Positions 1-9,960 are shown, numbered from the stretch's first letter. The stretch: DNA of 64,000 nucleotides from Pelagerythrobacter marensis (GCF_036700095.1 NZ_CP144918.1:2729001-2793000), one strand, 5' to 3'. Program-made: numbers and translations. The notes: generated by a model from the letters alone, not told the origin.

Positions 1-171
1 TCCGGCTTCCTGAACCGCACCCTGCAGAACGGACTGCATGTAAAGCCCGTGCCCGAGATCGAAGATCCCGAAGATGAACATGAGCAGGACTGGCGCGACT
101 ATGGCAAATTCAACAATAGTCACACCATCGCGGGCGTCTTTCAACCTGGCGAGAGCTAAAGAAAGCGTCAT
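1..171 (-). CDS. TadE-like pilus assembly protein (partial, N-terminus only)
   Basis: Only the first 57 codons are in the window; the gene continues beyond base 1. The translation begins MTLSLARLKDARDGVTIVEF and continues into a hydrophobic stretch (APVLLMFIFGIFDLGHGLY). A short basic N-terminus, a Gly, then a Glu five residues into the membrane helix is the type IV pilin-like start of TadE pseudopilins of tight-adherence (Flp) pili. The ATG overlaps the TGA of the upstream TadG-like gene (ATGA), so the two are translationally coupled. The protein is expected in the inner membrane as a minor pseudopilin. The remainder cannot be judged here. Confidence 0.8.
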   Translation of the reverse strand, partial: MTLSLALARLKDARDGVTIVEFAIVAPVLLMFIFGIFDLGHGLYMQSVLQGAVQEAG

Positions 172-2042
172 TGGCCAAGCCTCAAATCGGCGACCTGTGA
201 CGCGATATAGCGGAACGTTGCGCGCAGTTCGGTGACATCGCTGGAGAAATAAGCGCGGTGCCCGGTCGCACAGGCCTTCATCTCGTCTGTCAGCGACGAT
301 CCGAATCCGATCACCCAAACGGTGTAACCTTCGCTTTTGATGGCATTGCATGCGGCGACAAAGCGCGCATCGTGATAGGGCGGCAGATCGTCTCTGTTCG
401 TGTATCTGGGAGCGACACGGTTGTCGTACTTCTCCAGGCCATATGCCGAGTAATAGTTGGTTTCAGGCGCCATCTCGCCATCGGTCATGAAGATGATGTG
501 GCGGCTGACCGAACGATCGGGCTCGTCGTTGACCGTCGTGGCGAAGATGCCGTTCGGGCTTGCCAGACGCCCGCCCCAGATCATCCCTATGTCATGGTAG
601 GTTCCGCCAACCGCATTCAGATCGTCGAGATAGTCTTCAAGCCATTGCGGAACTTGATCGGGCGTGAGATCGACCTCCTGGAAAAGGCGCATCGGTGCCG
701 GGCAGTAACTTGTTACACTCGATCTCGTACTGCTCGAGTCGACTCCGTCATAGTAGTTGTCGCGATAGAAGACCGCGGGCGCGAAATAGGGTTTCCACCG
801 CGTTTCGTCGCTATCGGGAGCCGAGTTTATATCGAGGTCGGTCGCACCCGACGGAACGGGATCCATGTCCTCGTCCACCACTGTCGCCCGCTCTTCGATA
901 CATCCTTCCCAGGTATAGCCTGTTTTCGTCAGACCGCTGGTGCCTTCCATTACCGCAAGCGAGCGGATGTCGTGGAAGCCTGGCGTGGGTGTATAGGCGT
1001 TGGACGAAACCCAAGTCACGAACTCGACCGGTCCGAACGATTTCAGTGCTGAAACGTCGATATCGGTCTGCGCATAGCGCCACAAGCTCTCGCTTTCATA
1101 TACTGTCTTGTAGGAGTCGACCGTGACCGTTTTCTTTTGGCGCTTGCATACGCCCCAGCCATTGCCAACGTGTGTCCATGATCCCTTGCTGTATGTAATC
1201 TCGGTCGTCGATCCGGGCGGCGCTCCCCATGTCTCCGGGTTCCGGCCATTTTGGGGATAGTCATTATTCCAATAACGCTTGCAATCCTCCCGGGATGTAT
1301 AACTAGAGTAAGTTTCGGATTCGGTTTTAGTATGGGAATCTTCAGGGATATATTTCGGTGTTTCGAAATAGGCACGCCGCGATTGGTAGGGAACACTGTC
1401 GGCTATGTAGTCCATCGGCATCTCGCCATTGACTAGCAAACGTCGGGCATTCACCGTCATGCTATAGGGCACGAAGCCATAGCGAACGCGCACTTCATCG
1501 TCGGTTACCGACGAGGCAATCGTCTTGTGGAAGTCCTTCACAGCATCGCGCAGGCCCTGGATGCGCGTACCGGCCATGGAGCCGGTAGTGTCGAGCACGA
1601 ACATGATGTCGGAATTCGTGATCTGCAGCTCCGCCATGCAATTTACCGAGAAAGAAAGGTCGGTCTTGCCGAATATCTTCATCAGTACGGTGGGGATGCG
1701 CGCGCTTGCGGTACCCAATACGTCGCCGTCTACGCCGGCTTGCGTGGTAAAAAGGACCTGATCGGCATTGACGATCCTGGAATCGAAATTGGCATTGAAC
1801 ATGCTCGCGGCCTTGGCCCGCTCGTCGCTCTCGTACTCGCCGGTTTTGGCCATGGCGCGGCGGCCGGCGAGGACTCCGGCATCGCAGGCGTTCTGCAACT
1901 GCGTTTTTGTCAGGTAGGCACGGCTGGTGTCGACCCCGCCGCCGACGATGGCGATCAGCGGGATAATCGACGCGGCGACAATAGCGAGGGTGTTTCCCCC
2001 TTTATCGCGTCCCAGCGCGGCAAACAGTTTATCAGTGCCCAT
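168..2042 (-). CDS. TadG-like protein with N-terminal pilin-like helix and von Willebrand A domain
   Basis: A 624-residue protein starting MGTDKLFAALGRDKGGNTLA. Residues about 13-40 form a pilin-like membrane segment (IVAASIIPLIAIVGGGVDTSR), as in TadE/TadG-like Flp pilus proteins. A VWA fold follows: the MIDAS-type motif DTTGSM begins at Asp151, and the later strand with TDGE (Asp521) lies about 370 residues on. The VWA domain therefore carries a very long insertion, rich in Tyr, Ser, Thr and Asp, with several Cys. The open frame extends upstream to 2462, but that extension overlaps the divergent gene at 2178 and is Arg/Pro-rich, so the ATG at 2042 is preferred. It is cotranscribed with the TadE-like gene. 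A role in Tad pilus assembly or adhesion is inferred from the family. Confidence 0.85.
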   Translation of the reverse strand: MGTDKLFAALGRDKGGNTLAIVAASIIPLIAIVGGGVDTSRAYLTKTQLQNACDAGVLAGRRAMAKTGEYESDERAKAASMFNANFDSRIVNADQVLFTTQAGVDGDVLGTASARIPTVLMKIFGKTDLSFSVNCMAELQITNSDIMFVLDTTGSMAGTRIQGLRDAVKDFHKTIASSVTDDEVRVRYGFVPYSMTVNARRLLVNGEMPMDYIADSVPYQSRRAYFETPKYIPEDSHTKTESETYSSYTSREDCKRYWNNDYPQNGRNPETWGAPPGSTTEITYSKGSWTHVGNGWGVCKRQKKTVTVDSYKTVYESESLWRYAQTDIDVSALKSFGPVEFVTWVSSNAYTPTPGFHDIRSLAVMEGTSGLTKTGYTWEGCIEERATVVDEDMDPVPSGATDLDINSAPDSDETRWKPYFAPAVFYRDNYYDGVDSSSTRSSVTSYCPAPMRLFQEVDLTPDQVPQWLEDYLDDLNAVGGTYHDIGMIWGGRLASPNGIFATTVNDEPDRSVSRHIIFMTDGEMAPETNYYSAYGLEKYDNRVAPRYTNRDDLPPYHDARFVAACNAIKSEGYTVWVIGFGSSLTDEMKACATGHRAYFSSDVTELRATFRYIASQVADLRLGQ

Positions 2043-2177
2043 AAGTTTAGCCAGAATCCGCAGCTTCCCTGACCAGCGCACTAGTGACGCCGCATTAAAA
2101 AACTCCAAATGACGGATTTGCCGGCGTGGGGATGACCGTGGTGAACCGGCATCCTCCCTGCTATCGGACGGCCAGGC

Positions 2178-2831
2178 ATGATCGACGAGATGCTCCCCCT
2201 GCCGCAACGTCTGGCGCTTCACTACGCGCCCGGGCCTGCCCGCGCTCCAACGCTCGCTCTGCTGGCGCTCGACGCGCGCTTGTCCGAACTCGTGGCCAAG
2301 GCGAACGAGCCGCTCCTCGCGCAGCTGCGGCTCGCCTGGTGGCGCGACGAGCTGGGCAAGCCGCAGGCCGAACGCGCCCGAGGGGATCCGGTGCTCGACG
2401 CGCTCGAGGCCTGGGCAGGCGAGGAACAGGCGCTCGCCGGGCTCGTCGATGGATGGGAGCAACTGATCGGCGATGCGCCGCTACCCACAAGTTCGCTGGA
2501 AAAGTTCGCCGACGGCCGCGGCAATGCCTTCGCGGCGCTTGCCCGGCTGACGGGGCAAGGGCAATCGGCAAAGGCGGCAGGCCACGCCGCCAGGATCTGG
2601 GCCCTGGCCGATTTCGCCGCTCATTCGAGCAATGCGGAAGAACGGTCGACCGCGCTCCAGCTTGGCGGTGCGCTTGCTCGCCGGGCCGGTGCGAAGCTAC
2701 CGCGTCCGTTGCGCGCGGTCGCTGTCCTGCGCGGTCTCGGCCGGCGCGCGATCGAGCGTGGCGGGGGGCCGTTGGTCGGCGGTCGGCGGGACGTGCTCGC
2801 CACCATGCGGCTCGGCATGTTGGGGCGCTAG
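2178..2831 (+). CDS. Squalene/phytoene synthase-like protein, probably non-catalytic
   Basis: A 217-residue protein with the N-terminal signature of the squalene/phytoene synthase superfamily (LRLAWWRDEL at about residues 50-59, then GDPVLDAL). It is much shorter than true phytoene synthases, and I cannot find the two Asp-rich DxxxD motifs that bind prenyl diphosphate. The region where the second should lie reads AARIWALADFAAHSS. It therefore resembles the NDUFAF6-like branch of the superfamily, whose mitochondrial member assists complex I assembly; that link is by analogy only. It is followed 30 bp later by an EF-hand protein on the same strand and diverges from the TadG gene. Confidence 0.65.
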   Translation: MIDEMLPLPQRLALHYAPGPARAPTLALLALDARLSELVAKANEPLLAQLRLAWWRDELGKPQAERARGDPVLDALEAWAGEEQALAGLVDGWEQLIGDAPLPTSSLEKFADGRGNAFAALARLTGQGQSAKAAGHAARIWALADFAAHSSNAEERSTALQLGGALARRAGAKLPRPLRAVAVLRGLGRRAIERGGGPLVGGRRDVLATMRLGMLGR

Positions 2832-2861
2832 ATTGAGGGTCCGTCGGGGGAGGGGAGTATC

Positions 2862-3320
2862 ATGAACCGGGTCGTGCTTACGGCGATCGCCACGCTGGTC
2901 CTCGTGGGGCTGGGCCTGTTCTGGTGGCAGGGCAGGGCCGAAGTGGAGCAGGGAGCGCCGCCGCCCTTGCTCGAGGAAGTGCAGGAGGACGAACAGAGCC
3001 TGCCCGAAGTCGATCCCGGCGAAATGGTCGGCCCGGAACCGCCCGAAGCGACCGAACTGACACGCGAAGAGCGGCGCTTCTTCCGCTACGATCGCAATCG
3101 CGATCGCCGCATCACGCGGACCGAGATGCTCGCTTCGCGCACCGCCGGTTTTCGCAGACTGGACGTCGACGGAAACAATCTGCTTACCTTCGAAGAATGG
3201 GCGGTAACGACGGCCGAACGCTTCGAGGGAGCGGATGCCGACGGCGACGGTGAACTGACCCCGGCAGAATTCGCCACGACCGCTCCCAAACGCCGGTCCA
3301 AGCCGGCGTGCCGCTGCTGA
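2862..3320 (+). CDS. Membrane-anchored or secreted EF-hand protein
   Basis: A 152-residue protein with an uncleaved anchor or signal segment (VVLTAIATLVLVGLGLFWW, residues 4-22), an acidic Pro/Glu-rich linker, and three EF-hand loops: DRNRDRRITRTE, DVDGNNLLTFEE and DADGDGELTPAE. Loops two and three have good calcium ligands at positions 1, 3, 5 and 12. The first has Arg at the sixth and seventh positions and is probably degenerate. The protein is likely to sit in the periplasm facing outward and bind calcium. A strong purine-rich Shine-Dalgarno (GGGGGAGGGGAG) precedes the ATG. The partner is unknown. Confidence 0.8.
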   Translation: MNRVVLTAIATLVLVGLGLFWWQGRAEVEQGAPPPLLEEVQEDEQSLPEVDPGEMVGPEPPEATELTREERRFFRYDRNRDRRITRTEMLASRTAGFRRLDVDGNNLLTFEEWAVTTAERFEGADADGDGELTPAEFATTAPKRRSKPACRC

Positions 3321-3349
3321 TCGGCGTCGGCGCTTCGCGGGAAAGCGGC

Positions 3350-4702
3350 TTATGCCGGAATGGCATCCAATTCGGCAATCCACGCACCGAACTCGGCCTT
3401 CGCCCGAGTGGTATAGGCTTCCTTGCGCGCCTTTTTCTTCACGTCGTGCAGCGGCGGGAAAAGCCCGAAATTGACATTCATTGGCTGGAACGTTTCCGCG
3501 TCCGCATCGCCGGTGATGTGCGCGAGAAGGGCGCCCATCGCGGAGCTGCGAGGGGGTGGAGACCAATCGGCATTGCCCAGTTCGGCAGCCGCCATCATGC
3601 CCGCCATCAGCCCCACGGCCGAGCTTTCGACATAGCCTTCGCAGCCGGTTATCTGGCCTGCAAAGCGGATATGCTCGCCACCTCGCAACCGCAACTGCCT
3701 GTCCAGCACCAGCGGCGAATTGAGAAAGGTGTTTCGGTGAAGGCCGCCGAGGCGGGCGAACTCGGCATTCTCCAGCCCCGGGATCGTTCGGAAAAGGGCG
3801 ACCTGCGCGCCATGCTTGAGCTTGGTCTGGAAGCCCACCATGTTCCACAGGGTTCCGAGCTTGTTGTCTTGCCGCAACTGGACGACGGCATAGGGCCAGC
3901 GGCCCTGGGGAAACTCGGGGCAGGCCGTGCGCGGATCGTCGAGGCCGACGGGCTTCATCGGCCCGAAACGCAAGGTGTCGACGCCCCGGCTTGCCATGAC
4001 CTCGATCGGCATACAGCCTTCGAAATAGGGGGTATTGGCCTCCCACTCCTTGAACGTGGTCTTCTCGCCGTCGAGCAGCCCCTGATGAAAGGCGAGATAT
4101 TGCGCCTTGTCCATCGGGCAGTTGATGTAGTCCTTGCCGTCCCCCTTGTTCCAGCGGCTCTGGAACCAGGCGACGTCCATGTCGATACTGTCGCGATGGA
4201 CGATCGGGGCGATCGCGTCGAAGAATGCGAGCCGGTCTTGCCCCGTTGCACGCACGATGCTCGCCGCCAGGGCTTCGGCTGTCAGCGGGCCGGTGGCGAC
4301 GATCGTGGGGCCGCTGTCGGGCAATGCGTCGATCCGTTCGCGCACGATGGTGACGTTCGGATGCTCGCGGAGCGTCCGCTCGACTTCGGCAGAGAACACG
4401 TCGCGATCCACCGCCATTGCCGAACCTGCGGGGACGCGCGCCTTCTCGCCCGCACGCATGACAAGCGAATCGAGGCGGCGCATTTCGTGATGGAGGAGGC
4501 CGACCGCGTTGCGTTCGTCGTCGTCCGAGCGGAAGCTGTTCGAACAGACCAGCTCGGCCAGCCCCTCGGTCTGGTGCGCCGGGGTGGTGGCCCCGCTGCC
4601 GCGCATTTCCGACAGGCGCACGCGAAAGCCGCGCCGGGCGAGCTGCCAGGCCGCCTCGCTTCCCGCCAGGCCGCCGCCGATAATGTGTACGTCATGGGTC
4701 AT
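3350..4702 (-). CDS. trmFO: Methylenetetrahydrofolate-tRNA-(uracil-5-)-methyltransferase TrmFO
   Basis: A 450-residue flavoprotein that makes 5-methyluridine at position 54 of tRNA using 5,10-methylene-THF and FAD. The N-terminal dinucleotide-binding motif is [19 protein letters not shown] (residues 6-24), followed by family-typical blocks [23 protein letters not shown] and [14 protein letters not shown]. The length is normal for the family. The ATG at 4702 places the GxGxxG motif close to the N-terminus, as expected. It converges with the EF-hand gene, about 30 bp away, and diverges from the YhhN-like gene. It is probably monocistronic. Confidence 0.96.
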   Translation of the reverse strand: MTHDVHIIGGGLAGSEAAWQLARRGFRVRLSEMRGSGATTPAHQTEGLAELVCSNSFRSDDDERNAVGLLHHEMRRLDSLVMRAGEKARVPAGSAMAVDRDVFSAEVERTLREHPNVTIVRERIDALPDSGPTIVATGPLTAEALAASIVRATGQDRLAFFDAIAPIVHRDSIDMDVAWFQSRWNKGDGKDYINCPMDKAQYLAFHQGLLDGEKTTFKEWEANTPYFEGCMPIEVMASRGVDTLRFGPMKPVGLDDPRTACPEFPQGRWPYAVVQLRQDNKLGTLWNMVGFQTKLKHGAQVALFRTIPGLENAEFARLGGLHRNTFLNSPLVLDRQLRLRGGEHIRFAGQITGCEGYVESSAVGLMAGMMAAAELGNADWSPPPRSSAMGALLAHITGDADAETFQPMNVNFGLFPPLHDVKKKARKEAYTTRAKAEFGAWIAELDAIPA

Positions 4703-4777
4703 TGTCGGCAGAGACCTAGTGGTTGCGCCACCCCCGGTTCAAGTCCAAGAACGCGCTTTTCGGGGGTAAGCAGGACG

Positions 4778-5431
4778 ATGACGAGGCGCGCGCTGGTCGA
4801 ACACAGGCCCTGGCTGTTCGCTGCGATCGCCGCGGCGACCATATACTATGTCGCGCGCGACTGGCAGGTGGGCGAGCTGTGGTTGATCCTGCTCAAGGGA
4901 GCGGGATGCCTGTGTCTGGCGGCCTATGCCCTGTCGCGCCATGCCAGTGCCGACGCCCGCCTCCTGGGCCTGATCATGGCCTTGTCCGCCCTCGGCGACA
5001 TGCTGATCGAACTCGACTTCGTTTGGGGTGGGGGCGCGTTCTTCGCGTCGCATCTCGCGGCAATGGCCCTCTATCTACGCAATTTGCGCGATCGTCCGCA
5101 GTCCAGCCAGAAGGCGCTGACGGTGACGCTGCTGGTCGCAACTCCGCTGATTTCCTGGCTCGTATCGGGCGATTCGCGTGTCGCCCTCTATGCTCTGGCG
5201 CTGGGCGGAATGGCGGCCTGCGCCTGGATGAGCCGCTTCCCCCGCTACCGGGTCGGCCTGGGCGCGGTGCTGTTCGTGATTTCCGACTGGCTGATCTTCG
5301 CCCGGTTCGGCCCGCTGGCCGCTAGCCCGCTGCCGGGATTGCTCATCTGGCCGATATACTTTTCGGGGCAGTTCCTGATCGCCACCGGGATCGTGCAGAC
5401 TTTGCGCAGACACGATCCCGGAGAACGATAG
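4778..5431 (+). CDS. YhhN/TMEM86-family membrane protein (lysoplasmalogenase-like)
   Basis: A 217-residue polytopic membrane protein with about eight hydrophobic helices, for example WLILLKGAGCLCLAAYAL, LLGLIMALSALGDMLIEL and LLIWPIYFSGQFLIATGI. The block LMALSALGDMLIELDFVWGG, with Gly-Asp in a helix, and the later FVISDWLIF are the conserved features of YhhN proteins. The eukaryotic relative TMEM86B hydrolyses the vinyl-ether bond of lysoplasmalogens; the bacterial substrate is unproven. The open frame continues far upstream, but the ATG at 4778, after the sequence CAGGACG and just before TRRALVEHRP, gives the family-length protein. It converges with gyrA. Confidence 0.8.
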   Translation: MTRRALVEHRPWLFAAIAAATIYYVARDWQVGELWLILLKGAGCLCLAAYALSRHASADARLLGLIMALSALGDMLIELDFVWGGGAFFASHLAAMALYLRNLRDRPQSSQKALTVTLLVATPLISWLVSGDSRVALYALALGGMAACAWMSRFPRYRVGLGAVLFVISDWLIFARFGPLAASPLPGLLIWPIYFSGQFLIATGIVQTLRRHDPGER

Positions 5432-5501
5432 AGCCATCGTCACGCCACCCGCGAGCAGCCAATCGGCGAAGTCCGCTGCCCGAGGGTCAAGCGCCAAGCC
5501 G

Positions 5502-8285
5502 TCATTCGGGATCCTGGGGCCTGTCGTCGCGCGTCGCGGGGTTCGTAGGGGCGGTCTCGTCGGCATCCCGGGCCAGCATGCCTTCGACGATCATCGCCTC
5601 TGCCTCGCTTTCGGGCGCTTCTTCTTCGTCGAGGCGAACCGCGCTGACGATATGTTCGCCCTCGGCGACCTTGAACAGGCGCACGCCAGCCGACCCGCGG
5701 CCGATCACACGCAGGCTGTCCAGCCCGATACGGATCAGCTTGGCCCGGTCGGTCACCAGCATCAACTGGTCGCGTTGAGTCGCGTTGAAGCTGGCGACCA
5801 CGGGGCCGTTGCGTTCGATATTGTCGATGTTGACGATACCCTGACCACCGCGCCCGATGCGCCGGTACTCGAAGGCCGAAGACAGTTTGCCGTAGCCATT
5901 GGCGCAGACGGTCAGGATGAACTGCTCCTTCGCCGCCAGTTCCTCGAAGCGTTCCCGGGCAAGCTCGCACTCGCCTTCGCGTTCGCCCTTCCAGGGGGCG
6001 AAGCGGAGGTATTGTTCGCGCTCTTCCGCGTCGGTGCCGACGCGACGGAGGATCGAGAGCGAGACAACCTCGTCGTCGCCCTTCAGATTCATGCCTCGCA
6101 CCCCGGTCGAGGTGCGGCTCGTGAACTCGCGCACGTCCTCGCCCGCGAAACGGATCGCCTTTCCGTTGCGGCTGGCGAGAAGAACGTCGTCGTTTGCGTC
6201 CAGCAGGGCGACCCCGATCAGTCGGTCGTCGCTACCCTCTTCGAACTTCATCGCGAACTTGCCGTTCGAAGGGATATTGGTGAAAGCGTCCATCGAATTG
6301 CGGCGCACATTGCCTTTCGCGGTCGCGAATACGACCGAGAGCGCTCCCCAGCTGTCTTCGTCTTCGGGGAGGGGCAGTACGGTCTGGATCGTCTCCCCGT
6401 CGTCCAGCGCGGGCAGGAGGTTGACGATCGGGCGCCCCCGCGTGGCGGGGCCCCCTTCGGGCAGCTTCCAGACCTTGAGGCGATAGACTTTGCCCGCTGT
6501 CGAAAAGAACAGCACCGGATTGTGGGTCGAGGTGACGAACATGTCCATCACCGCGTCTTCCTGTTTCGTGGTCATCCCCGCGCGCCCCTTGCCGCCACGG
6601 GCCTGCGCCCGGAACGTCGAAAGCGGGGTGCGCTTGATGTAGCCGTCGAGCGTGACCGTCACGACCATCTCGTCGCGTTCGATCAGGTCCTCGTCCTCGA
6701 TCCCGTCCCAGGCCGGCGCGATGTCGGACAGGCGCGGAGTGGCGTAGAGATCGCGAATTTCCTGCAGCTCTTCGCGCAAGACCGTGTAAAGCTTCTGCCT
6801 GTCGGCAAGGATCGCGAGATACTCTTCGATCGCGATCGACAGTTCCTTCAGCTCGGCGCCGATCTCGTCGCGGCCGAGCGCGGTCAGGCGGTGTAGCCGC
6901 AATTCGAGAATGGCCTTCACCTGTCGTTCCGACAGGCGGTACGTCCCGCCTTGCTGCTCGGCATCGGGTTCGATCGCTTCGACCAGCCGGATGTACTGCG
7001 CGATATCGCCGATCGGCCATTCGCGAACGAGCAGCTTCTCGCGCGCCTGGGCCGGGTTGGAGGAACCGCGGATGATTGCCACGACTTCGTCGAGGTTCGA
7101 CACCGCGACCACCAGGCCAAGCAGGATATGGGCGCGTTCGCGGGCCTTGTTCAGTTCGAACTTGGTCCGGCGCGTGATGACCTGTTCGCGAAAGACGATG
7201 AACGCCTGGATGATATCGCGCAGGGTGAGCACTTCGGGCCGCCCGCCGCGGATCGCCAGCATGTTTGCGGGGAAGCTCGCCTGGGCCGGAGTATGCCGCC
7301 AGATCTGGTTGAGAACGACTTCGGCGGTCGCATCGCGCTTGAGTTCGACGACGACGCGGACGCCCTCGCGGCTCGATTCATCGCGGATGTCGGCAATGCC
7401 TTCGATCCGCTTCTCCTTCGCCGCGTCGGCAATCTTCTCGACCAGGCTCGATTTGCCGACCTGATAGGGGATCGACGTGAGCACGATCGACTGCCGGTCC
7501 CCGCGCGAAGTCTCGATCGTATGGCGACAGCGCATCAGGATCGATCCGCGCCCTGTGGTATAGGCGGCCCTCGCGCCCGACTGGCCCAGGATCAGCGGCG
7601 CGGTCGGGAAATCGGGCCCCGGTATGATCTCGAACAGCTCCTCGGTCGTGATCCGGGGATTGTCGATGAAGGCCAGGCAGCCATCGATCACTTCGCCGAG
7701 GTTGTGCGGCGGAATGTTGGTCGCCATGCCGACCGCGATGCCGCCGGCGCCATTGACCAGCAGATTGGGGAAGCGCGCGGGCAACACGGTCGGCTCGCTC
7801 CGCGAACCGTCGTAGTTCTCGGCGAAGTCGACGGTATCCTTGTCGAGATCGTCCAGCAGGCTGTTGGCGACTTTGGCCAGGCGCGCCTCGGTATAGCGCA
7901 TCGAGGCGGGCGGATCGGGGTCCATCGAGCCGAAGTTGCCCTGACCGTCGATCAGCGGCACCCGCATCGACCAGCTCTGCGTCATGCGTGCCAGCGCATC
8001 GTAGATCGCGCCGTCGCCGTGCGGGTGATAGTTACCCATCACGTCGCCGACGATCTTGGCGCTTTTGCGATAGGGGCGCCCGGCGACGAAGCCGCCTTCC
8101 TGGCTGGCGAAGAGGATTCGCCGGTGGACCGGCTTCAGCCCGTCGCGCACATCGGGAAGCGCGCGACTGACGATCACGCTCATCGCGTAATCGAGGTAGC
8201 TCGTCTTCATTTCGTCGACAATGTCGACTCGGTCGAAATCTCCGGCTGGCGCCAGCGGTGCAAGGGTATCGGTATCGTCGCTCAA
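5502..8285 (-). CDS. gyrA: DNA gyrase subunit A
   Basis: A 927-residue breakage-reunion subunit of gyrase. It shows the N-terminal block [14 protein letters not shown]-like (here [14 protein letters not shown]), PVHRRILF, the quinolone-resistance region [11 protein letters not shown], the catalytic tyrosine in RYTEARL, a coiled tower domain, and a C-terminal pinwheel domain with a GyrA-box-like [10 protein letters not shown] that separates it from ParC. The position equivalent to E. coli Ser83 is Gly92 here; the Asp87 equivalent is Asp96. The start appears to be TTG, because the next ATG would remove conserved N-terminal residues. The upstream GAAG could serve as a weak Shine-Dalgarno. The gene stands alone, divergent from a TPR gene. 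Confidence 0.97.
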   Translation of the reverse strand: MSDDTDTLAPLAPAGDFDRVDIVDEMKTSYLDYAMSVIVSRALPDVRDGLKPVHRRILFASQEGGFVAGRPYRKSAKIVGDVMGNYHPHGDGAIYDALARMTQSWSMRVPLIDGQGNFGSMDPDPPASMRYTEARLAKVANSLLDDLDKDTVDFAENYDGSRSEPTVLPARFPNLLVNGAGGIAVGMATNIPPHNLGEVIDGCLAFIDNPRITTEELFEIIPGPDFPTAPLILGQSGARAAYTTGRGSILMRCRHTIETSRGDRQSIVLTSIPYQVGKSSLVEKIADAAKEKRIEGIADIRDESSREGVRVVVELKRDATAEVVLNQIWRHTPAQASFPANMLAIRGGRPEVLTLRDIIQAFIVFREQVITRRTKFELNKARERAHILLGLVVAVSNLDEVVAIIRGSSNPAQAREKLLVREWPIGDIAQYIRLVEAIEPDAEQQGGTYRLSERQVKAILELRLHRLTALGRDEIGAELKELSIAIEEYLAILADRQKLYTVLREELQEIRDLYATPRLSDIAPAWDGIEDEDLIERDEMVVTVTLDGYIKRTPLSTFRAQARGGKGRAGMTTKQEDAVMDMFVTSTHNPVLFFSTAGKVYRLKVWKLPEGGPATRGRPIVNLLPALDDGETIQTVLPLPEDEDSWGALSVVFATAKGNVRRNSMDAFTNIPSNGKFAMKFEEGSDDRLIGVALLDANDDVLLASRNGKAIRFAGEDVREFTSRTSTGVRGMNLKGDDEVVSLSILRRVGTDAEEREQYLRFAPWKGEREGECELARERFEELAAKEQFILTVCANGYGKLSSAFEYRRIGRGGQGIVNIDNIERNGPVVASFNATQRDQLMLVTDRAKLIRIGLDSLRVIGRGSAGVRLFKVAEGEHIVSAVRLDEEEAPESEAEAMIVEGMLARDADETAPTNPATRDDRPQDPE

Positions 8286-8568
8286 CGGACTTCTTTTCTT
8301 TTCGTTCTACGGTTGGGAACCTGGTGGGAAGAGCCTAGGCCAGTCGACCGGGCAGCACCACCTGGATAGCACCCAGATGGGTGTTCGGGCGGTGTTTTTC
8401 CACACTTGCGCGCTCGCTGGCGTGCGGCGGGGGAACCTTCCATTCAAAGCCGGTTCAGAACGTTTTCCCTAGAAGGAATTGCAATGGCCGCGTTGAGACG
8501 GCACTAGCGCGTACATCGCGCGTTTCCTTAGCCTCATTGGCAGAATTATCGAAATGGGAGATACCCAG
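8286..8568. other. Intergenic region between gyrA and the TPR gene, holding both promoters
   Basis: About 280 bp between divergent starts with no credible gene. It should hold the gyrA promoter and the promoter of the TPR gene. I looked for the alphaproteobacterial LexA box GTTC-N7-GTTC and found no complete copy. A T-rich run (8394-8401) and the short inverted repeat GCGCG/CGCGC around 8512-8526 are visible but I cannot assign them a function. Confidence 0.5.
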
Positions 8569-9873
8569 ATGCACTTTTCCGTCCGCAACCCCAAGGCGCG
8601 TCGTCCGCGTCCCGGAACGCATTTCGCCCTCGCTCTCGCGCTTGCCGCGGGCGGAGTGCTTGGCGTATCCGCACTGGAAACGCCGGCCGCAGCGCAAAAG
8701 AAGGGCGATCAGGCAAAACCGAACTATACCAAGGGCTTTGTCGAAGTCTATCAGCCTCTGGGCAAGCGGCTCGAAGCGCAGGAGGATCCCACCGCGTTGA
8801 AGGCCGAGATTCCGGCCCTGACGGCAGCCGTCGAATCCGACGATGACAAGTTCGTGGCGGGTCAGGCGATCTATACGATCGGCGTGCGGGCCGAAGACGC
8901 CGCCTTGCAGCGTCGGGGGCTGAACATGATGCTGGAGAGCGGCAAGATCGCACCCGAAAACCGCGCGCTCAGCCTCTTCGCGTCCGGCCAGTTGGCTTAT
9001 CAGGCCGAGGATTACGCGCAGGCGCGCGAGCGGTTCGAACAGGCCGCTGCGGCGGGTTACGAAGATGCAAACCTGCAGGGTCTGATGGCCGAAACCTACT
9101 TTGCCGAAGACAACTACGCAGCCGGTCTCGCGAGTTTGAAGCAGGCCATCGAAGCGCGCGATCAGGCCGGCCAGCCGGTCGAGGAAAACTGGATCAAGCG
9201 CGGCTTCGCCATCGCCTACAACAATCAGCTCGCCGATCAGGCGGCCGATTTCGGCAAGCTGTATATCGAGCACTATCCTTCGCCCGACGTCTGGGGCGAT
9301 GCGATCGCGGTTCAGCGCAGCTTCTACGATTACGACGATCAGTCGCTGCTCGATCTCATGCGGTTGGCCGACCGGACCGACAGCTTGCGGTCCGAACGCG
9401 ATTATGTCGATTACATTTCGGCGGCCGATGCGCGGCGTCTGCCGGCGGAAGTGGGGCGGATCGTCGACGCCGGGCTTGCGGCCAACATGCTGAACCCCAG
9501 CGACGTTCTGGTGACCGAAGCGAAGGCGACCGCCGCAGCGCAGACCGGCCCGGCGCGGGCAGACGTGGCCCAGCTCGAGCAGGATGCACGCGGTTCCGGC
9601 GCGACAGCGCTCGACGCTGCCGCCGCCGGCGACATGTATCTCAATTTCGACAACACGGCCAAGGCGATCGAAATGTACGAACTCGCGCTGACCCGCCCCG
9701 ACGTGGACCGGGCGAGGGTCCTGACCCGTCTTGGCATTGCACAGGTGGATCAGGGCCAGTTCGCCGAAGCGAAAGCGAACTTCGACAAAGTCGAAGGCCC
9801 GCGCGCGGCCATTGCCGATCTCTGGGCGCTCTATGCCGAGGCGCAGCTTTCGGGCGGCACAGCCGCGCAGTAA
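8569..9873 (+). CDS. Exported TPR-like repeat protein
   Basis: A 434-residue protein with a signal peptide (basic N-terminus NPKARRPRPG, hydrophobic core FALALALAAGGVLGVSAL, likely cleavage after PAAAQ). The mature part is almost entirely alpha-helical with loose TPR-like repeats, for example ALSLFASGQLAYQAEDYAQA and GDMYLNFDNTAKAIEMYELA. An in-frame ATG at 8554 exists, but the GGGAG at 8556-8560 sits eight bases before the ATG at 8569, so the latter is chosen. A clear rho-independent terminator follows at 9901, so the gene forms its own transcription unit. Proteins of this kind are periplasmic; no specific function can be assigned. Confidence 0.75.
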   Translation: MHFSVRNPKARRPRPGTHFALALALAAGGVLGVSALETPAAAQKKGDQAKPNYTKGFVEVYQPLGKRLEAQEDPTALKAEIPALTAAVESDDDKFVAGQAIYTIGVRAEDAALQRRGLNMMLESGKIAPENRALSLFASGQLAYQAEDYAQARERFEQAAAAGYEDANLQGLMAETYFAEDNYAAGLASLKQAIEARDQAGQPVEENWIKRGFAIAYNNQLADQAADFGKLYIEHYPSPDVWGDAIAVQRSFYDYDDQSLLDLMRLADRTDSLRSERDYVDYISAADARRLPAEVGRIVDAGLAANMLNPSDVLVTEAKATAAAQTGPARADVAQLEQDARGSGATALDAAAAGDMYLNFDNTAKAIEMYELALTRPDVDRARVLTRLGIAQVDQGQFAEAKANFDKVEGPRAAIADLWALYAEAQLSGGTAAQ

Positions 9874-9900
9874 GGCTTCGTTCTAGCGAATGGAAAATCA

Positions 9901-9928
9901 GGCGCGGGCTTCGGTCCGCGCCTTTTTT
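9901..9928 (+). terminator. Rho-independent terminator after the TPR gene
   Basis: GGCGCGG (9901-9907) pairs perfectly with CCGCGCC (9916-9922) around the loop GCTTCGGT, followed by six T residues. It lies 28 bp after the stop of the TPR gene. It is the clearest intrinsic terminator in the window. Confidence 0.92.
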
Positions 9929-9960
9929 CTGGCTGTTTCCTGCTTGGAACGTCGCGTGAC

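Noticed and set aside
2043-2462. An N-terminal extension of the TadG-like protein up to 2462.
   Set aside because: The extension overlaps the divergent phytoene-synthase-like gene, is Arg/Pro-rich and precedes a normal pilin-like N-terminus.
8286-8568. A LexA/SOS box controlling gyrA.
   Set aside because: GTTC-like words occur, but none in the GTTC-N7-GTTC arrangement of alphaproteobacteria.
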